A DNA stretch of 64,000 bases, taken from Synechococcus sp. UW140 (lineage in GTDB: Bacteria > Cyanobacteriota > Cyanobacteriia > PCC-6307 > Cyanobiaceae). Within the stretch, counting starts at the first letter, position 1, and every line of letters starts with the position of its first letter. The notes beneath the pieces are model-generated. The model ran no database searches, was not told the DNA's origin, and was given only the letters and a program-made list of their open reading frames with translations. The DNA is taken from contig NZ_UCOB01000012.1 of NCBI RefSeq assembly GCF_900474295.1, positions 62,001 to 126,000 of the forward strand, in the 5' to 3' direction. Shown in pieces: positions 56,439-64,000 of this stretch. The translations under genes were made by a program, and so were the position numbers.

Positions 56439-57755
56439 ATGCTTAAAAGATTTATCCCTTCTTCTGGCAAATCAAAGAGTCTTGTCTCTCGCAATCACTC
56501 TTATTGGCTTGCACTTGATAGATCAATTAACATATTCTTCTCCTTTTGTTCTTCAGTATTGCTTGCAAGGTCATTAACAGTTGACAGCTTTGCATTTTAT
56601 AGTTTTTTAACTGCTATCCTGACTATAACAGTTTCCATTGGCAATCTAGGCATATCAAGCCTTATTATAAAAAAGATAATCTTATTTAAGAGTAAGTCAG
56701 AAGAAGTAGTGGAAATCTTTTTTAAAATTAAAGTAATGATATTTTCGCTTATATTTATAATTTCCTTAGGCCTGATTAGCTTATCAGCACTTTCAGCCCA
56801 TGAAAAAATAACTGCTTTCGTTTTTTCATTAACCTTATTAGCAAGACCTTTTGATATATATTCAATATGGTTTAATGCTAACTTAAAAGGTGCAAATATT
56901 TTTCTCGCTAGATCAACTGGTTCTACAATTGCACTAATTGCCAAAATCTTTCTTTTTGCAGTCAAATCTTCTAACATAATTTATTATAGTTTAACTGAAT
57001 TGCTTAAAAATGTAATATCATCCTTTTTCTTTCTCGCTCAATCCAACTTCAAAAATAAATCAGGTCTTTTCAAAATAAACTTTAGCGCTATTAAAGCACG
57101 CGTACTTTTAAGGGGAACAGCACCATTAGCGCTTTCAGCATTTCTTCAATCAATTTACTATAGAGTCGATCAAGTTATGTTGGGCTCATTTGGCAATACT
57201 AATGCCCTTGCGAATTATACAGTTTCGGCTCAATTTAGTGAGATAACATTATTCATTCCAGTTGTATATGTCGCCTCCTTTTATCCTATGCTTATTTCAC
57301 TTAATAGAGACAATAAAAAAGAATTTATAGCTTTATTTAGACAACTTTTTAATAAGCTTCTCTATATAGGCTTGGCAATGACTGCAGTAAGTATTGTTTT
57401 TTCATCCTTTTCGCCTCTTTTATATGGACCTAATTTTTCAGAGGTACTAAGTCTCACTAGCTTGTTATCTATATCTTGCATATTTATAGCAATAAGAGCT
57501 GGTATATCAAAGTGGTTAATTATAAACAATTTAATAAAAATTTCCACTTTAAGTCAGGCATTTGGTGCAATTGCTAATATCATTCTTAATTCTATACTTA
57601 TTCCAAAATATGGTGCTTACGGAGCCGCATTTGCTACCACTGCTTCTCATTTAATAGCCAGCTATCTTGTCTTCATAGTCCTACCTGTTAGCAAGGAGCT
57701 CAGGTCCATTCTATTAAGTGCTATAATTATAAATCGCAAATATGTGAGGGCATGA
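56439..57755 (+). CDS. Wzx-like flippase (polysaccharide biosynthesis membrane protein)
   Basis: The 438-residue protein has about twelve hydrophobic helices and the general appearance of the PST/MOP flippase family: an N-terminal helix followed by FAFYSFLTAILTITVSIGNLGISSLIIKK, a mid-protein VDQVMLGSFGNTNALANYTVS, which is a common block of this family, and a C-terminal GAYGAAFATTASHL. Such proteins flip undecaprenyl-linked repeat units. The start is ATG 56439; an in-frame start at 56394 would add an unconserved leader. It is the first gene of the AT-rich block. A single base separates it from the next gene. Confidence 0.85.
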   Translation: MLKRFIPSSGKSKSLVSRNHSYWLALDRSINIFFSFCSSVLLARSLTVDSFAFYSFLTAILTITVSIGNLGISSLIIKKIILFKSKSEEVVEIFFKIKVMIFSLIFIISLGLISLSALSAHEKITAFVFSLTLLARPFDIYSIWFNANLKGANIFLARSTGSTIALIAKIFLFAVKSSNIIYYSLTELLKNVISSFFFLAQSNFKNKSGLFKINFSAIKARVLLRGTAPLALSAFLQSIYYRVDQVMLGSFGNTNALANYTVSAQFSEITLFIPVVYVASFYPMLISLNRDNKKEFIALFRQLFNKLLYIGLAMTAVSIVFSSFSPLLYGPNFSEVLSLTSLLSISCIFIAIRAGISKWLIINNLIKISTLSQAFGAIANIILNSILIPKYGAYGAAFATTASHLIASYLVFIVLPVSKELRSILLSAIIINRKYVRA

Positions 57756-57756
57756 G

Positions 57757-58782
57757 GTGAGCGTTTTTAAAAAATTGAAGAAACATTTAAATTTCTACCT
57801 ATTGGTTATATTTAGTAGTTCAAGATTCTTATCTCGAATCTACTTTGTTTTTTCTCCTAGGTTTGAAGAAGAAAATTTTCGCGTGTTAAAAGGCCGACTT
57901 AAATATTTAATTAATATAAAATCAAAAAACTCAAACTCACTGCTAAGGCGAAATATCCATCGACTTGAAAAAGGCATGTATATGAAAAATAGGCGAAAAA
58001 AATTTGCCACTTCCTATATAAAAGAAACTGTAGAGATGTTTTTAAACTATGATCACTTTGATGTTAAATCAGATCAAGAATATCTATGGAGCTCTCATGT
58101 CTTGTCTAACTATTTTGATATATGTGAGCTAAATCATGACCTATTGATGACTAAAAATAAATTTGTATCCGTCATAAAAGAAAAACATACTTTGAATGCC
58201 ACTAAAGATTATATTTCCAAATCTAAACTTTCACTAAGCCCGCTTCCAACTTTTAGTGAATTTCAAAATCTTTGTCACTCTAGAGCATCAGTGAGATGGT
58301 TTACTGACCAACAGCCTCCAATCGAGTATATTCGAAAGGCCTTAAATACTGCGTCTACATCACCCTCGGCTTGTAATAGGCAACCTTATCGATTTATAAT
58401 TAGTCGTAGTTCTAAATTCACGAAAAGTATTTTAGATTGCACTGGTGGTACTGCGGGTTTTGCCCACCAAGTCCCTGCGCTAGTTGTGGTAATTGGGAAT
58501 TTAGATTATTTTGAATTAGAGAAAGATAGACATTTAATATATATTGATTCATCTTTGGCTGCAATGCAATTCATGTTGTCGTGTAAGACACTAGGGTTGT
58601 CGACTTGTACCTTTAATTGGCCGGATGTCGGTCGTGAAGACAAGAAAATTTCTAAAGTTATTGATTTAAAAAGTAGTGAGCGAGTTATTATGTTAATAGG
58701 TGTTGGCTTCGCTGACGATAAAATACAAATACCTACATCACAAAAAAAACAAAACAACGACCTTTTTACCGAAATTCAATGA
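57757..58782 (+). CDS. nitroreductase-family protein with N-terminal extension
   Basis: The 341-residue protein (GTG start) has about 170 residues before a nitroreductase-like domain: SRASVRWFTDQQPPIEYIRKALNTA followed by SPSACNRQPYRFIISR is the family opening that binds FMN, and FAHQVPALVVVIG, DSSLAAMQFMLSCKTLGL and RVIMLIGVGFA complete the fold. The extension contains RRNIHRLEKGMYMKNRRKKFA, a motif I associate with nitroreductase-like proteins of polysaccharide loci. It is located between the flippase and pyruvyl-transferase genes. The reaction is unknown. Confidence 0.82.
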   Translation: MSVFKKLKKHLNFYLLVIFSSSRFLSRIYFVFSPRFEEENFRVLKGRLKYLINIKSKNSNSLLRRNIHRLEKGMYMKNRRKKFATSYIKETVEMFLNYDHFDVKSDQEYLWSSHVLSNYFDICELNHDLLMTKNKFVSVIKEKHTLNATKDYISKSKLSLSPLPTFSEFQNLCHSRASVRWFTDQQPPIEYIRKALNTASTSPSACNRQPYRFIISRSSKFTKSILDCTGGTAGFAHQVPALVVVIGNLDYFELEKDRHLIYIDSSLAAMQFMLSCKTLGLSTCTFNWPDVGREDKKISKVIDLKSSERVIMLIGVGFADDKIQIPTSQKKQNNDLFTEIQ

Positions 58783-59957
58783 AACAGGACTTAATTATCG
58801 AAATCCGTAAAGCTGGATTTGTAAACAAAGGGGCAGAATTAATGCTCTTGTCAATTATAAATCAGCTCAAAAATAAGTACCCTCTATCCAAAATTACTTG
58901 TTTAACAACTCATGAAGGTGGACATTTTCCCTATTCTAAGGTTAGTAAACTAGGAATTTTGCCGAAAGGTGAATTATACAAGTCTGGACTAAGCTTTAAT
59001 TATCTATTTGAGCTTTTACCATATCAATTACTTAAAAAATTTGGAATCATCCTTGCTTCTGAGGTAGATGTGATAATTGACTCTGCAGGCTTCGCTTATA
59101 GTTCACAATGGGGAATTAAAGAAACACTGGAGCTATATAAGTCAGTTAATGAAGCCAAAAAAAACAAGAGTTGCTATGTCCTACTTCCTCAAGCATTTGG
59201 TCCTTTTCACGATAAAAGACATCGAAATATCATGAGGCAGATATTGGAAAAAGTCGATCTTGTTTTTGCACGAGACAGTGTTTCATACGCAAATTTAATT
59301 GATCTTCAAGCTAAAAAGGCAAATATTGTTCAAATGCCTGACTTTACTAACTTGCTAAAAGGGAAATTGCCTATGGATATAGATCCAATTTCTTTAGATG
59401 TCTGCATTATTCCCAATAAAAGAATGTGTGATAAAACAAATGAAGACAAAGATATATACATAAAATTAATTTCAAAAATCGTTAAGTATTTGCTTGCATG
59501 TGGCCGTTCACCCTTTTTCCTAATTCATGAAGGTGAACCTGATTTATTGCTTGCAAAAAAAATCATATCTACCAGTCGGCTTGTGAATCTCCCTATAATT
59601 CAACTTGATGATCCACTTTCTATAAAAGGGATAATAGCTAATTCAAATCTTGTAATTTCTAGTCGTTTCCATGGAATCGTAAGCGCTCTCTCTTCAAATG
59701 TACCCACCCTGGCAACAGGTTGGAGCCATAAATATGTTTGTTTGTTCGATGACTATTCTTATCCACAAGGATTGCTAAGTACACAAGTCTCCGACAAAGA
59801 ACTTTATTCAGCATTAGATCAACTTATTTCCAAAGAATCTGCTGAGCTTATATCTAAAAAATTAGAGTACGAATCATCAAGATTACGACAACTGTCTCTT
59901 GATATGTGGAATCAAACCTTTGAGACAATAGACCAATATTTAAATGATTTGCGATGA
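58779..59957 (+). CDS. polysaccharide pyruvyl transferase family protein
   Basis: The 392-residue protein begins IIEIRKAGFVNKGAELMLLSII, has VDVIIDSAGFAYS and YVLLPQAFGPF, DLVFARDSVSY, and near the C-terminus the SSRFHGIVSALSSNVPTLATGWSHKY block that defines the family (His of RFHG, then the GW segment). It uses phosphoenolpyruvate to form a cyclic pyruvate ketal on a sugar, giving negative charge. Overlaps of 4 bases with genes on both sides show tight coupling. PEP is also the substrate of KdsA elsewhere in the window. Confidence 0.92.
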   Translation: MKQDLIIEIRKAGFVNKGAELMLLSIINQLKNKYPLSKITCLTTHEGGHFPYSKVSKLGILPKGELYKSGLSFNYLFELLPYQLLKKFGIILASEVDVIIDSAGFAYSSQWGIKETLELYKSVNEAKKNKSCYVLLPQAFGPFHDKRHRNIMRQILEKVDLVFARDSVSYANLIDLQAKKANIVQMPDFTNLLKGKLPMDIDPISLDVCIIPNKRMCDKTNEDKDIYIKLISKIVKYLLACGRSPFFLIHEGEPDLLLAKKIISTSRLVNLPIIQLDDPLSIKGIIANSNLVISSRFHGIVSALSSNVPTLATGWSHKYVCLFDDYSYPQGLLSTQVSDKELYSALDQLISKESAELISKKLEYESSRLRQLSLDMWNQTFETIDQYLNDLR

Positions 59958-61003
59958 TTTCAGATATCTTATTTATTCTTCCATTCCAAGCCTCATCTGC
60001 TAAAAATCTTTCATCTAAATATAAGGCATTGAGATCCATTCTAGAGACAAAGTCAGATTTATATTTTATTGACTTGCCTGGCAAAATACCTAAACGTCTT
60101 TCTATTCTCTATAATACCCTAATAACACATTCCAAATCTAAAGTGGTTTATTATAGAATTGGCAATATAATTCTAAATATTTTCTTCCTTTTTTTTGCAA
60201 AGACAATAACTCCAAATGCCAAAATATATGTAGAGTTCCCCACTGTTGAGTATTTTAATAGACACGCTATTAAAAACAGCTTCCTGAAATTTATAAATCA
60301 TTTAATAATGTTTATATTTGCCGATTTTATTGTTGCGATAGGAGTCCCTACTGCTTTAAAAAATAGTTCAAAGCTGATACCAGCTAGAAATGGATCAGTA
60401 TATCCCTTCAAATATCATAATTGTAATTATGACATAAATTCTTCTGAAATCCTCCGACTAGTCTGTTTTGCGAATGTATCAAATATTCACGGTCTTGATC
60501 GTATTCTTAATTCTATTAATAACGAATTAAAAATGTTTGGACGTTGCCCCACCAAAATAAGTCTATATACAACTTTTAATAATTATTGTGAGGATTTAAT
60601 GATGGAATATAGAAACCTTATAGATTTAACTCTCTTTGAAGTGAATCCGGTGATATCAGAAATTAATTTGAGGAACGAAGTAAATTCATATCATTGTTGT
60701 ATTGATGCATTAGGTCGTCATAGAGTTCATGATTATTATAATTCATCGCTAAAGTTTCCATTTTATGCATCTTGTGGTATCCCAATTATCACAAGTAGTA
60801 AATTAGATTGTTATAAGTTAATCGAAAATATACAGGTTGTAGAAGCCAATGACAATCCAATAGATCTACGTTTAATTAGAGAATGGCTTTCCACTAACAC
60901 CAATAGACACGCTAAAAATAAAGGTTATTATGAAAAATATCACACTTGGGATGCATCCTACAAGAATGTTTTTGACTCTATAAATCATAGTCTGACATTA
61001 TGA
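59954..61003 (+). CDS. glycosyltransferase-like protein (GT-B type)
   Basis: The 349-residue protein has no clear GT4 EX7E motif but shows the overall GT-B layout: an N-terminal ILFILPFQASSAKNLSSKYKAL, a hydrophobic stretch at about 74-84, IYVEFPTVEYF, and a C-terminal half with RLVCFANVSNIHGLDRIL, FYASCGIPIITS and a final helix-forming tail. FANVSNIHGLDRIL is like the start of a GT4 donor domain (usually G.l...KG...L). A glycosyltransferase is most likely but confidence is moderate. Neighbours overlap by 4 bases. Confidence 0.65.
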   Translation: MISDILFILPFQASSAKNLSSKYKALRSILETKSDLYFIDLPGKIPKRLSILYNTLITHSKSKVVYYRIGNIILNIFFLFFAKTITPNAKIYVEFPTVEYFNRHAIKNSFLKFINHLIMFIFADFIVAIGVPTALKNSSKLIPARNGSVYPFKYHNCNYDINSSEILRLVCFANVSNIHGLDRILNSINNELKMFGRCPTKISLYTTFNNYCEDLMMEYRNLIDLTLFEVNPVISEINLRNEVNSYHCCIDALGRHRVHDYYNSSLKFPFYASCGIPIITSSKLDCYKLIENIQVVEANDNPIDLRLIREWLSTNTNRHAKNKGYYEKYHTWDASYKNVFDSINHSLTL

Positions 61004-62088
61004 TTAGATATCTGATAGTTATTCTAACAGTTGCTTATAGCATTTTAGTCTCGTATTGGGGAAATCTTCAAACATATGGAGATCTATCTAAATACAGATA
61101 TGTTTTTGAGTCAATATCCTTCAACTCAAAAAATATTGTTAACTTCTATGTAAATATGAATCAATATGACACATTGTATGAGCCATTGTATGCATTTTAT
61201 ATTTACATATTCTCTAGACTTTTTAACTATAACTTTTTCTTTTACAGTTCTGCTTCTATCTTTGTATTTCTCTTAATCGTCTATAATTTAGTTGATAAAG
61301 AAAATAAAGTCAATTCTATTATTTTTACCCTCATTACCTCATCTTCCTTTTACTTTTATGTATTATTTACCAATATTGATAGACTAAAATTGGCTATAAT
61401 TTCTATTTTTCTGGGCCATCTGCTAAGAAAATCTACACGCAAATATTTTAATTTGATTGGAAACTATTTTGTTGTTAGTTCATTTATGATTCAGGCATCA
61501 AGCATATTGGTTATTATTCCATATTATGCATTACAATCGAAGCAAAAAGCCCCTAATCCGCACCTAAATATTACAAATATAGGTAGTAAGATTACTGGAA
61601 CAATTAGAAACCTTGTAAGGTTATTAAGCTTAAAAATTAAACTATCTTCTATTCTTCCATGTTTGCTTTTGTTTATTATGACCATACCTTTTTTCCTTGG
61701 AATATTTGATAAAAAAATTGCTGTATACTTATTTAGAGACCCATTCACAATTTATAGTACCGCACAGATCTTTTTCTTTGCAATACTTTTTATGCTTTCA
61801 AGTAATGTATCAAATTCACGCCTTAAGTTAAACTTGAATACATTTTTATCCTTTATTATACTTGTATCTTCAATGATTGCAGTTAGCCTGTTAATAGGCT
61901 TATCCAGAGTAAACATATTATGCTTCTACCTCTCAATGTTAATATTCATCTCTAATTCTTCCAAATCTAATTTTGCTTTAAAGAAATTGACATTATGCTT
62001 ATTCAGTATCTTATGGCTGTATACGCTTCCAAGTTCAGTAATTTACTTCGATAGAATAATTCAAAATGGTTTTGGTTTTGCAGGATGA
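61000..62088 (+). CDS. EpsG/Wzy-like polysaccharide polymerase
   Basis: The 362-residue protein has about ten hydrophobic helices. The N-terminal YGDLSKYRYVFESI segment and YEPLYAFYIYIFSRLF, then NIDRLKLAIISIFLGHLL, resemble EpsG-family polymerases, which have an R-x-x-(L/I)A-x-x-I-F block after a periplasmic loop. Wzy-type enzymes join repeat units in the periplasm after flipping by Wzx. Presence right between two transferases and downstream of a Wzx-like gene supports the assignment, although polymerases have low sequence similarity. Confidence 0.75.
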   Translation: MIRYLIVILTVAYSILVSYWGNLQTYGDLSKYRYVFESISFNSKNIVNFYVNMNQYDTLYEPLYAFYIYIFSRLFNYNFFFYSSASIFVFLLIVYNLVDKENKVNSIIFTLITSSSFYFYVLFTNIDRLKLAIISIFLGHLLRKSTRKYFNLIGNYFVVSSFMIQASSILVIIPYYALQSKQKAPNPHLNITNIGSKITGTIRNLVRLLSLKIKLSSILPCLLLFIMTIPFFLGIFDKKIAVYLFRDPFTIYSTAQIFFFAILFMLSSNVSNSRLKLNLNTFLSFIILVSSMIAVSLLIGLSRVNILCFYLSMLIFISNSSKSNFALKKLTLCLFSILWLYTLPSSVIYFDRIIQNGFGFAG

Positions 62089-63314
62089 ATAAAAACATAA
62101 ATGCTACTGAGAAAAAATCAATTCTAGGGTTTGGAACATTGCCCACTAGTGATTTTACTAGCGGAGCGGCTGAAGCTTTTTCCAGCTTATTCACTCAATT
62201 AGAGAATACACAATTTAAAGTAAAAAAGATTAATTATGCGAAATTCTCTTTCGCCTTCAAATCTCATATTAATATACTTGCTAGTACTATACGATTTCTT
62301 GACACAATTTATACGGTTTTTGCTGCAGTTGTGCTGATACCTTTCTATGACCTCATCTATATTTGTTTATCTAGAAATCTCTTGTTTTTCTTAGCACGCG
62401 ATTTGCCTATAGTTTTGCTTTCGAAATTATTCATGAAAAAGTCTGTCGCTGTTTATCATGGCGGTTCATATTTTACTTTAGGCCTTAAAAATAAGCTTCA
62501 AAGAAAAATTTTCCATAATTTACTTAATCTTCTTGACGCAAAAATAATTATATCCGCGACATTTGTGTCTGATTATAATTTTATGAAACATTCTAAGCTT
62601 CATATTATACAAAATTCACCCCCTTCACAAGAGTTTGATTTAATCAATAAGCAATTATGCAGATATGATTATCTCTCTATTTCCCCTAGAAAAAATTTAA
62701 ATCTTCTTTTTCTCTCAAATTTAATGCATGAAAAAGGATATCTTGAATTAGTTGACTCTGTGATCACCTTAAATTATAGCTATAAATTAAATGTCGTATT
62801 TAATCTACACATTTGCGGATCTTTTTCAAGTACATTCAGCTTGCCAAAATTTAGCAATCATCTTGTGAATCTTCACGGAATACACAGATGCAAGACATAT
62901 GACTCAATTCAAAAGTTTATAAAAAATATCGACTCTATGGATTCCATCAAATTTTATGGTCATATTGATAGCACCCAGAAGTTAAATTTTCTGTCATCAT
63001 CAGATATTTATTGCTTACCGACTTATTATCTGAATGAAGGTTTGCCCATATCAGCAATAGAAGCCATGGCCTATGGTATGCCAATTGTTGGTACACCATG
63101 GAAAGGAATGGTTGATATTATTGATGAAAACCACAATGGTTTTTTCGTTGAGCCTCATAATACCTCATCGATTGTTCATAAGCTATTACAATTTACAACA
63201 AATCCCTCATTGCTCCAAAAAATGGGGGCTAACTCTCTATTAAAATACAAAGAATTTTCTTTCTCTCGCAATTTACAGTCATACATCAAACTCTTTGATT
63301 CTCTATTGTCTTAA
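62085..63314 (+). CDS. GT4 glycosyltransferase
   Basis: The 409-residue protein has SGAAEAFSSLFTQL in the acceptor domain, SVAVYHGGSYF, FLSNLMHEKGYLEL at the start of the donor domain and PTYYLNEGLPISAIEAMAYGMPIVGTPWKG, a typical GT4 donor-site block with E-x7-E. FVEPHN follows. It is overlapped by 4 bases at its 5' end and followed by the sulfotransferase gene after one base. Donor and acceptor are unknown. Confidence 0.9.
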   Translation: MNKNINATEKKSILGFGTLPTSDFTSGAAEAFSSLFTQLENTQFKVKKINYAKFSFAFKSHINILASTIRFLDTIYTVFAAVVLIPFYDLIYICLSRNLLFFLARDLPIVLLSKLFMKKSVAVYHGGSYFTLGLKNKLQRKIFHNLLNLLDAKIIISATFVSDYNFMKHSKLHIIQNSPPSQEFDLINKQLCRYDYLSISPRKNLNLLFLSNLMHEKGYLELVDSVITLNYSYKLNVVFNLHICGSFSSTFSLPKFSNHLVNLHGIHRCKTYDSIQKFIKNIDSMDSIKFYGHIDSTQKLNFLSSSDIYCLPTYYLNEGLPISAIEAMAYGMPIVGTPWKGMVDIIDENHNGFFVEPHNTSSIVHKLLQFTTNPSLLQKMGANSLLKYKEFSFSRNLQSYIKLFDSLLS

Positions 63315-63315
63315 T

Positions 63316-64000
63316 ATGATTAGATCCTTTACCCTTTTAATAGCCGAGATTTTGTATATCTTTTTGCCTAGGTGCTTTAAGCCGCAGAATATCAAAAACT
63401 TGCAACTTTTAAAATCACTAGCACAAGAGCATGAGGTATTTATATTGTCTTCTTATCCACGAAGTGGTAGCACTTGGTTTCGAATTCTTATCTGTGATTA
63501 CTTATCCCAGCTTCAATTGCGCGATTCCTCATCAACTTTGCAAAAAATCAGGCAAGTTAATCGTCTTTTCCCAGACATAGAAGAAAAATTTATTGCTAAA
63601 GACGATATAATTAATTTTGAAGGAAAAATATTTTTCAAATCTCATCTTAACCTTTCATTACTCTCTCTGATCCTAAATCCCTCTCGAAATAAAAATATTA
63701 AATTTATATACTCTTACAGGGACCCTGTCGACATGATAGAGTCATATTATTCTTACTCAAAACTCAAAAATCGCAACAAAATACTGCGTTTTTTGGGTCA
63801 AACTGTTTTTGCAGCATATTCGTCTAGAGTTGTTCGCTCTCATCTTTTGAGTGCCTGTCATGCTTTAAACACAATACCAAATAATGTCTTTCTAATTGAG
63901 TTTAAATTCCTGAAGTTGAATACTTATCAAACTATAGAAAGCGTCTTGCAATTTGCGGGCCTACCTGTAAGGTCAGTATTTTTAAATAATTCAATTGCTT
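63316..64000 (+). CDS. sulfotransferase, 3' end outside window
   Basis: The visible 228 codons start with ATG 63316 and remain open to the window end. The translation begins MIRSFTLLIAEILYIFLPRC and has LSSYPRSGSTWFRIL, the PAPS 5'-phosphosulfate loop of classical cytosolic-type sulfotransferases, then KSHLNL and KFIYSYRDPVDMIESYYSYSK, the 3'-phosphate-binding segment. It differs from the other four sulfotransferases in the window in the P-loop, so it is a different subgroup. It is the last visible gene of the AT-rich cassette and likely sulfates its product. Confidence 0.88.
   Translation, partial: MIRSFTLLIAEILYIFLPRCFKPQNIKNLQLLKSLAQEHEVFILSSYPRSGSTWFRILICDYLSQLQLRDSSSTLQKIRQVNRLFPDIEEKFIAKDDIINFEGKIFFKSHLNLSLLSLILNPSRNKNIKFIYSYRDPVDMIESYYSYSKLKNRNKILRFLGQTVFAAYSSRVVRSHLLSACHALNTIPNNVFLIEFKFLKLNTYQTIESVLQFAGLPVRSVFLNNSIA

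Larger units (their letters stand above)
56378..64000. other. AT-rich foreign-looking segment
   Basis: From the end of fcl to the window end the sequence is strikingly AT-rich; a hand count of 57001-57060 gives 16 G+C of 60, against 35 of 60 in 48001-48060. All genes point rightward and overlap or nearly touch, and the encoded proteins are rich in Lys, Ile and Asn. No integrase, tRNA or direct repeat marks a boundary inside the window. The right end is not seen. Confidence 0.8.

Overview
The window looks like a chromosomal segment of a marine picocyanobacterium of the Synechococcus type. The support is a cyanobacterial-type heme oxygenase of the bilin pathway, the photorespiratory glycolate dehydrogenase subunits GlcE and GlcF, a large NADP isocitrate dehydrogenase of cyanobacterial length, a NADH-dehydrogenase-like/SelD fusion, moderately high G+C and very dense gene packing. 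No rRNA, tRNA, CRISPR array, transposase or complete insertion sequence was seen. The dominant theme is surface polysaccharide: about 40 of the roughly 53 genes make, modify, assemble or export glycans.

Layout. 0-9 kb is core metabolism: the 3' end of an alpha/beta hydrolase, a hexose-6-phosphate mutarotase, glcE, a four-carbon-acid sugar kinase, glcF, and a leftward run from icd through two predicted 2-oxoglutarate-dependent oxygenases flanking an unrecognised gene. 9-20 kb holds a polyprenyl-type GT2, a GtrA/ChbG fusion, the hypothetical gene and ho1 pair, then a rightward run of GT4 enzymes, an ABC exporter, a double-GT4 fusion and a sulfotransferase. 20-31 kb carries the complete KDO activation pathway in pieces: kdsA followed by two tandem paralogous multi-span membrane proteins, kdsB, and kdsD-kdsC, with katG and another sulfotransferase between them. 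A decayed kdsB fragment lies just after katG. 31-41 kb is a rightward run with an ATP-grasp (TupA-like) protein, helical-repeat proteins, GT4 and GT32-like enzymes, the CCA-adding enzyme, a GT39-like membrane transferase and a sulfotransferase overlapping pcrA/uvrD.

44.6-53.1 kb is a tightly overlapping leftward operon: wza-like export protein, Wzz/Wzc-like co-polymerase without a visible kinase P-loop, galE, an outer-membrane barrel with repeated WE motifs, the SelD fusion and a sulfotransferase. 53.1-54.3 kb is a small graveyard with remnants of an rfbB-type dehydratase and of a PIN-domain (VapC-like) toxin, plus two hairpins. 54.3-64 kb starts with gmd-fcl (GDP-L-fucose) and passes into a strikingly AT-rich cassette: flippase, nitroreductase-family protein, polysaccharide pyruvyl transferase, GT, EpsG/Wzy-like polymerase, GT4 and a sulfotransferase cut by the window end. 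Genes there overlap by 4 bases or are separated by 1.

Taken together, the segment predicts a Wzx/Wzy/Wza-dependent anionic polysaccharide containing fucose and galactose and decorated with sulfate and ketal pyruvate. It also predicts a separate supply of CMP-KDO whose acceptor is not obvious. The abrupt composition change, the gene remnants and the many paralogous transferases indicate an exchangeable cell-surface island. Functional assignments rest on motif recognition by eye; no database search was run.
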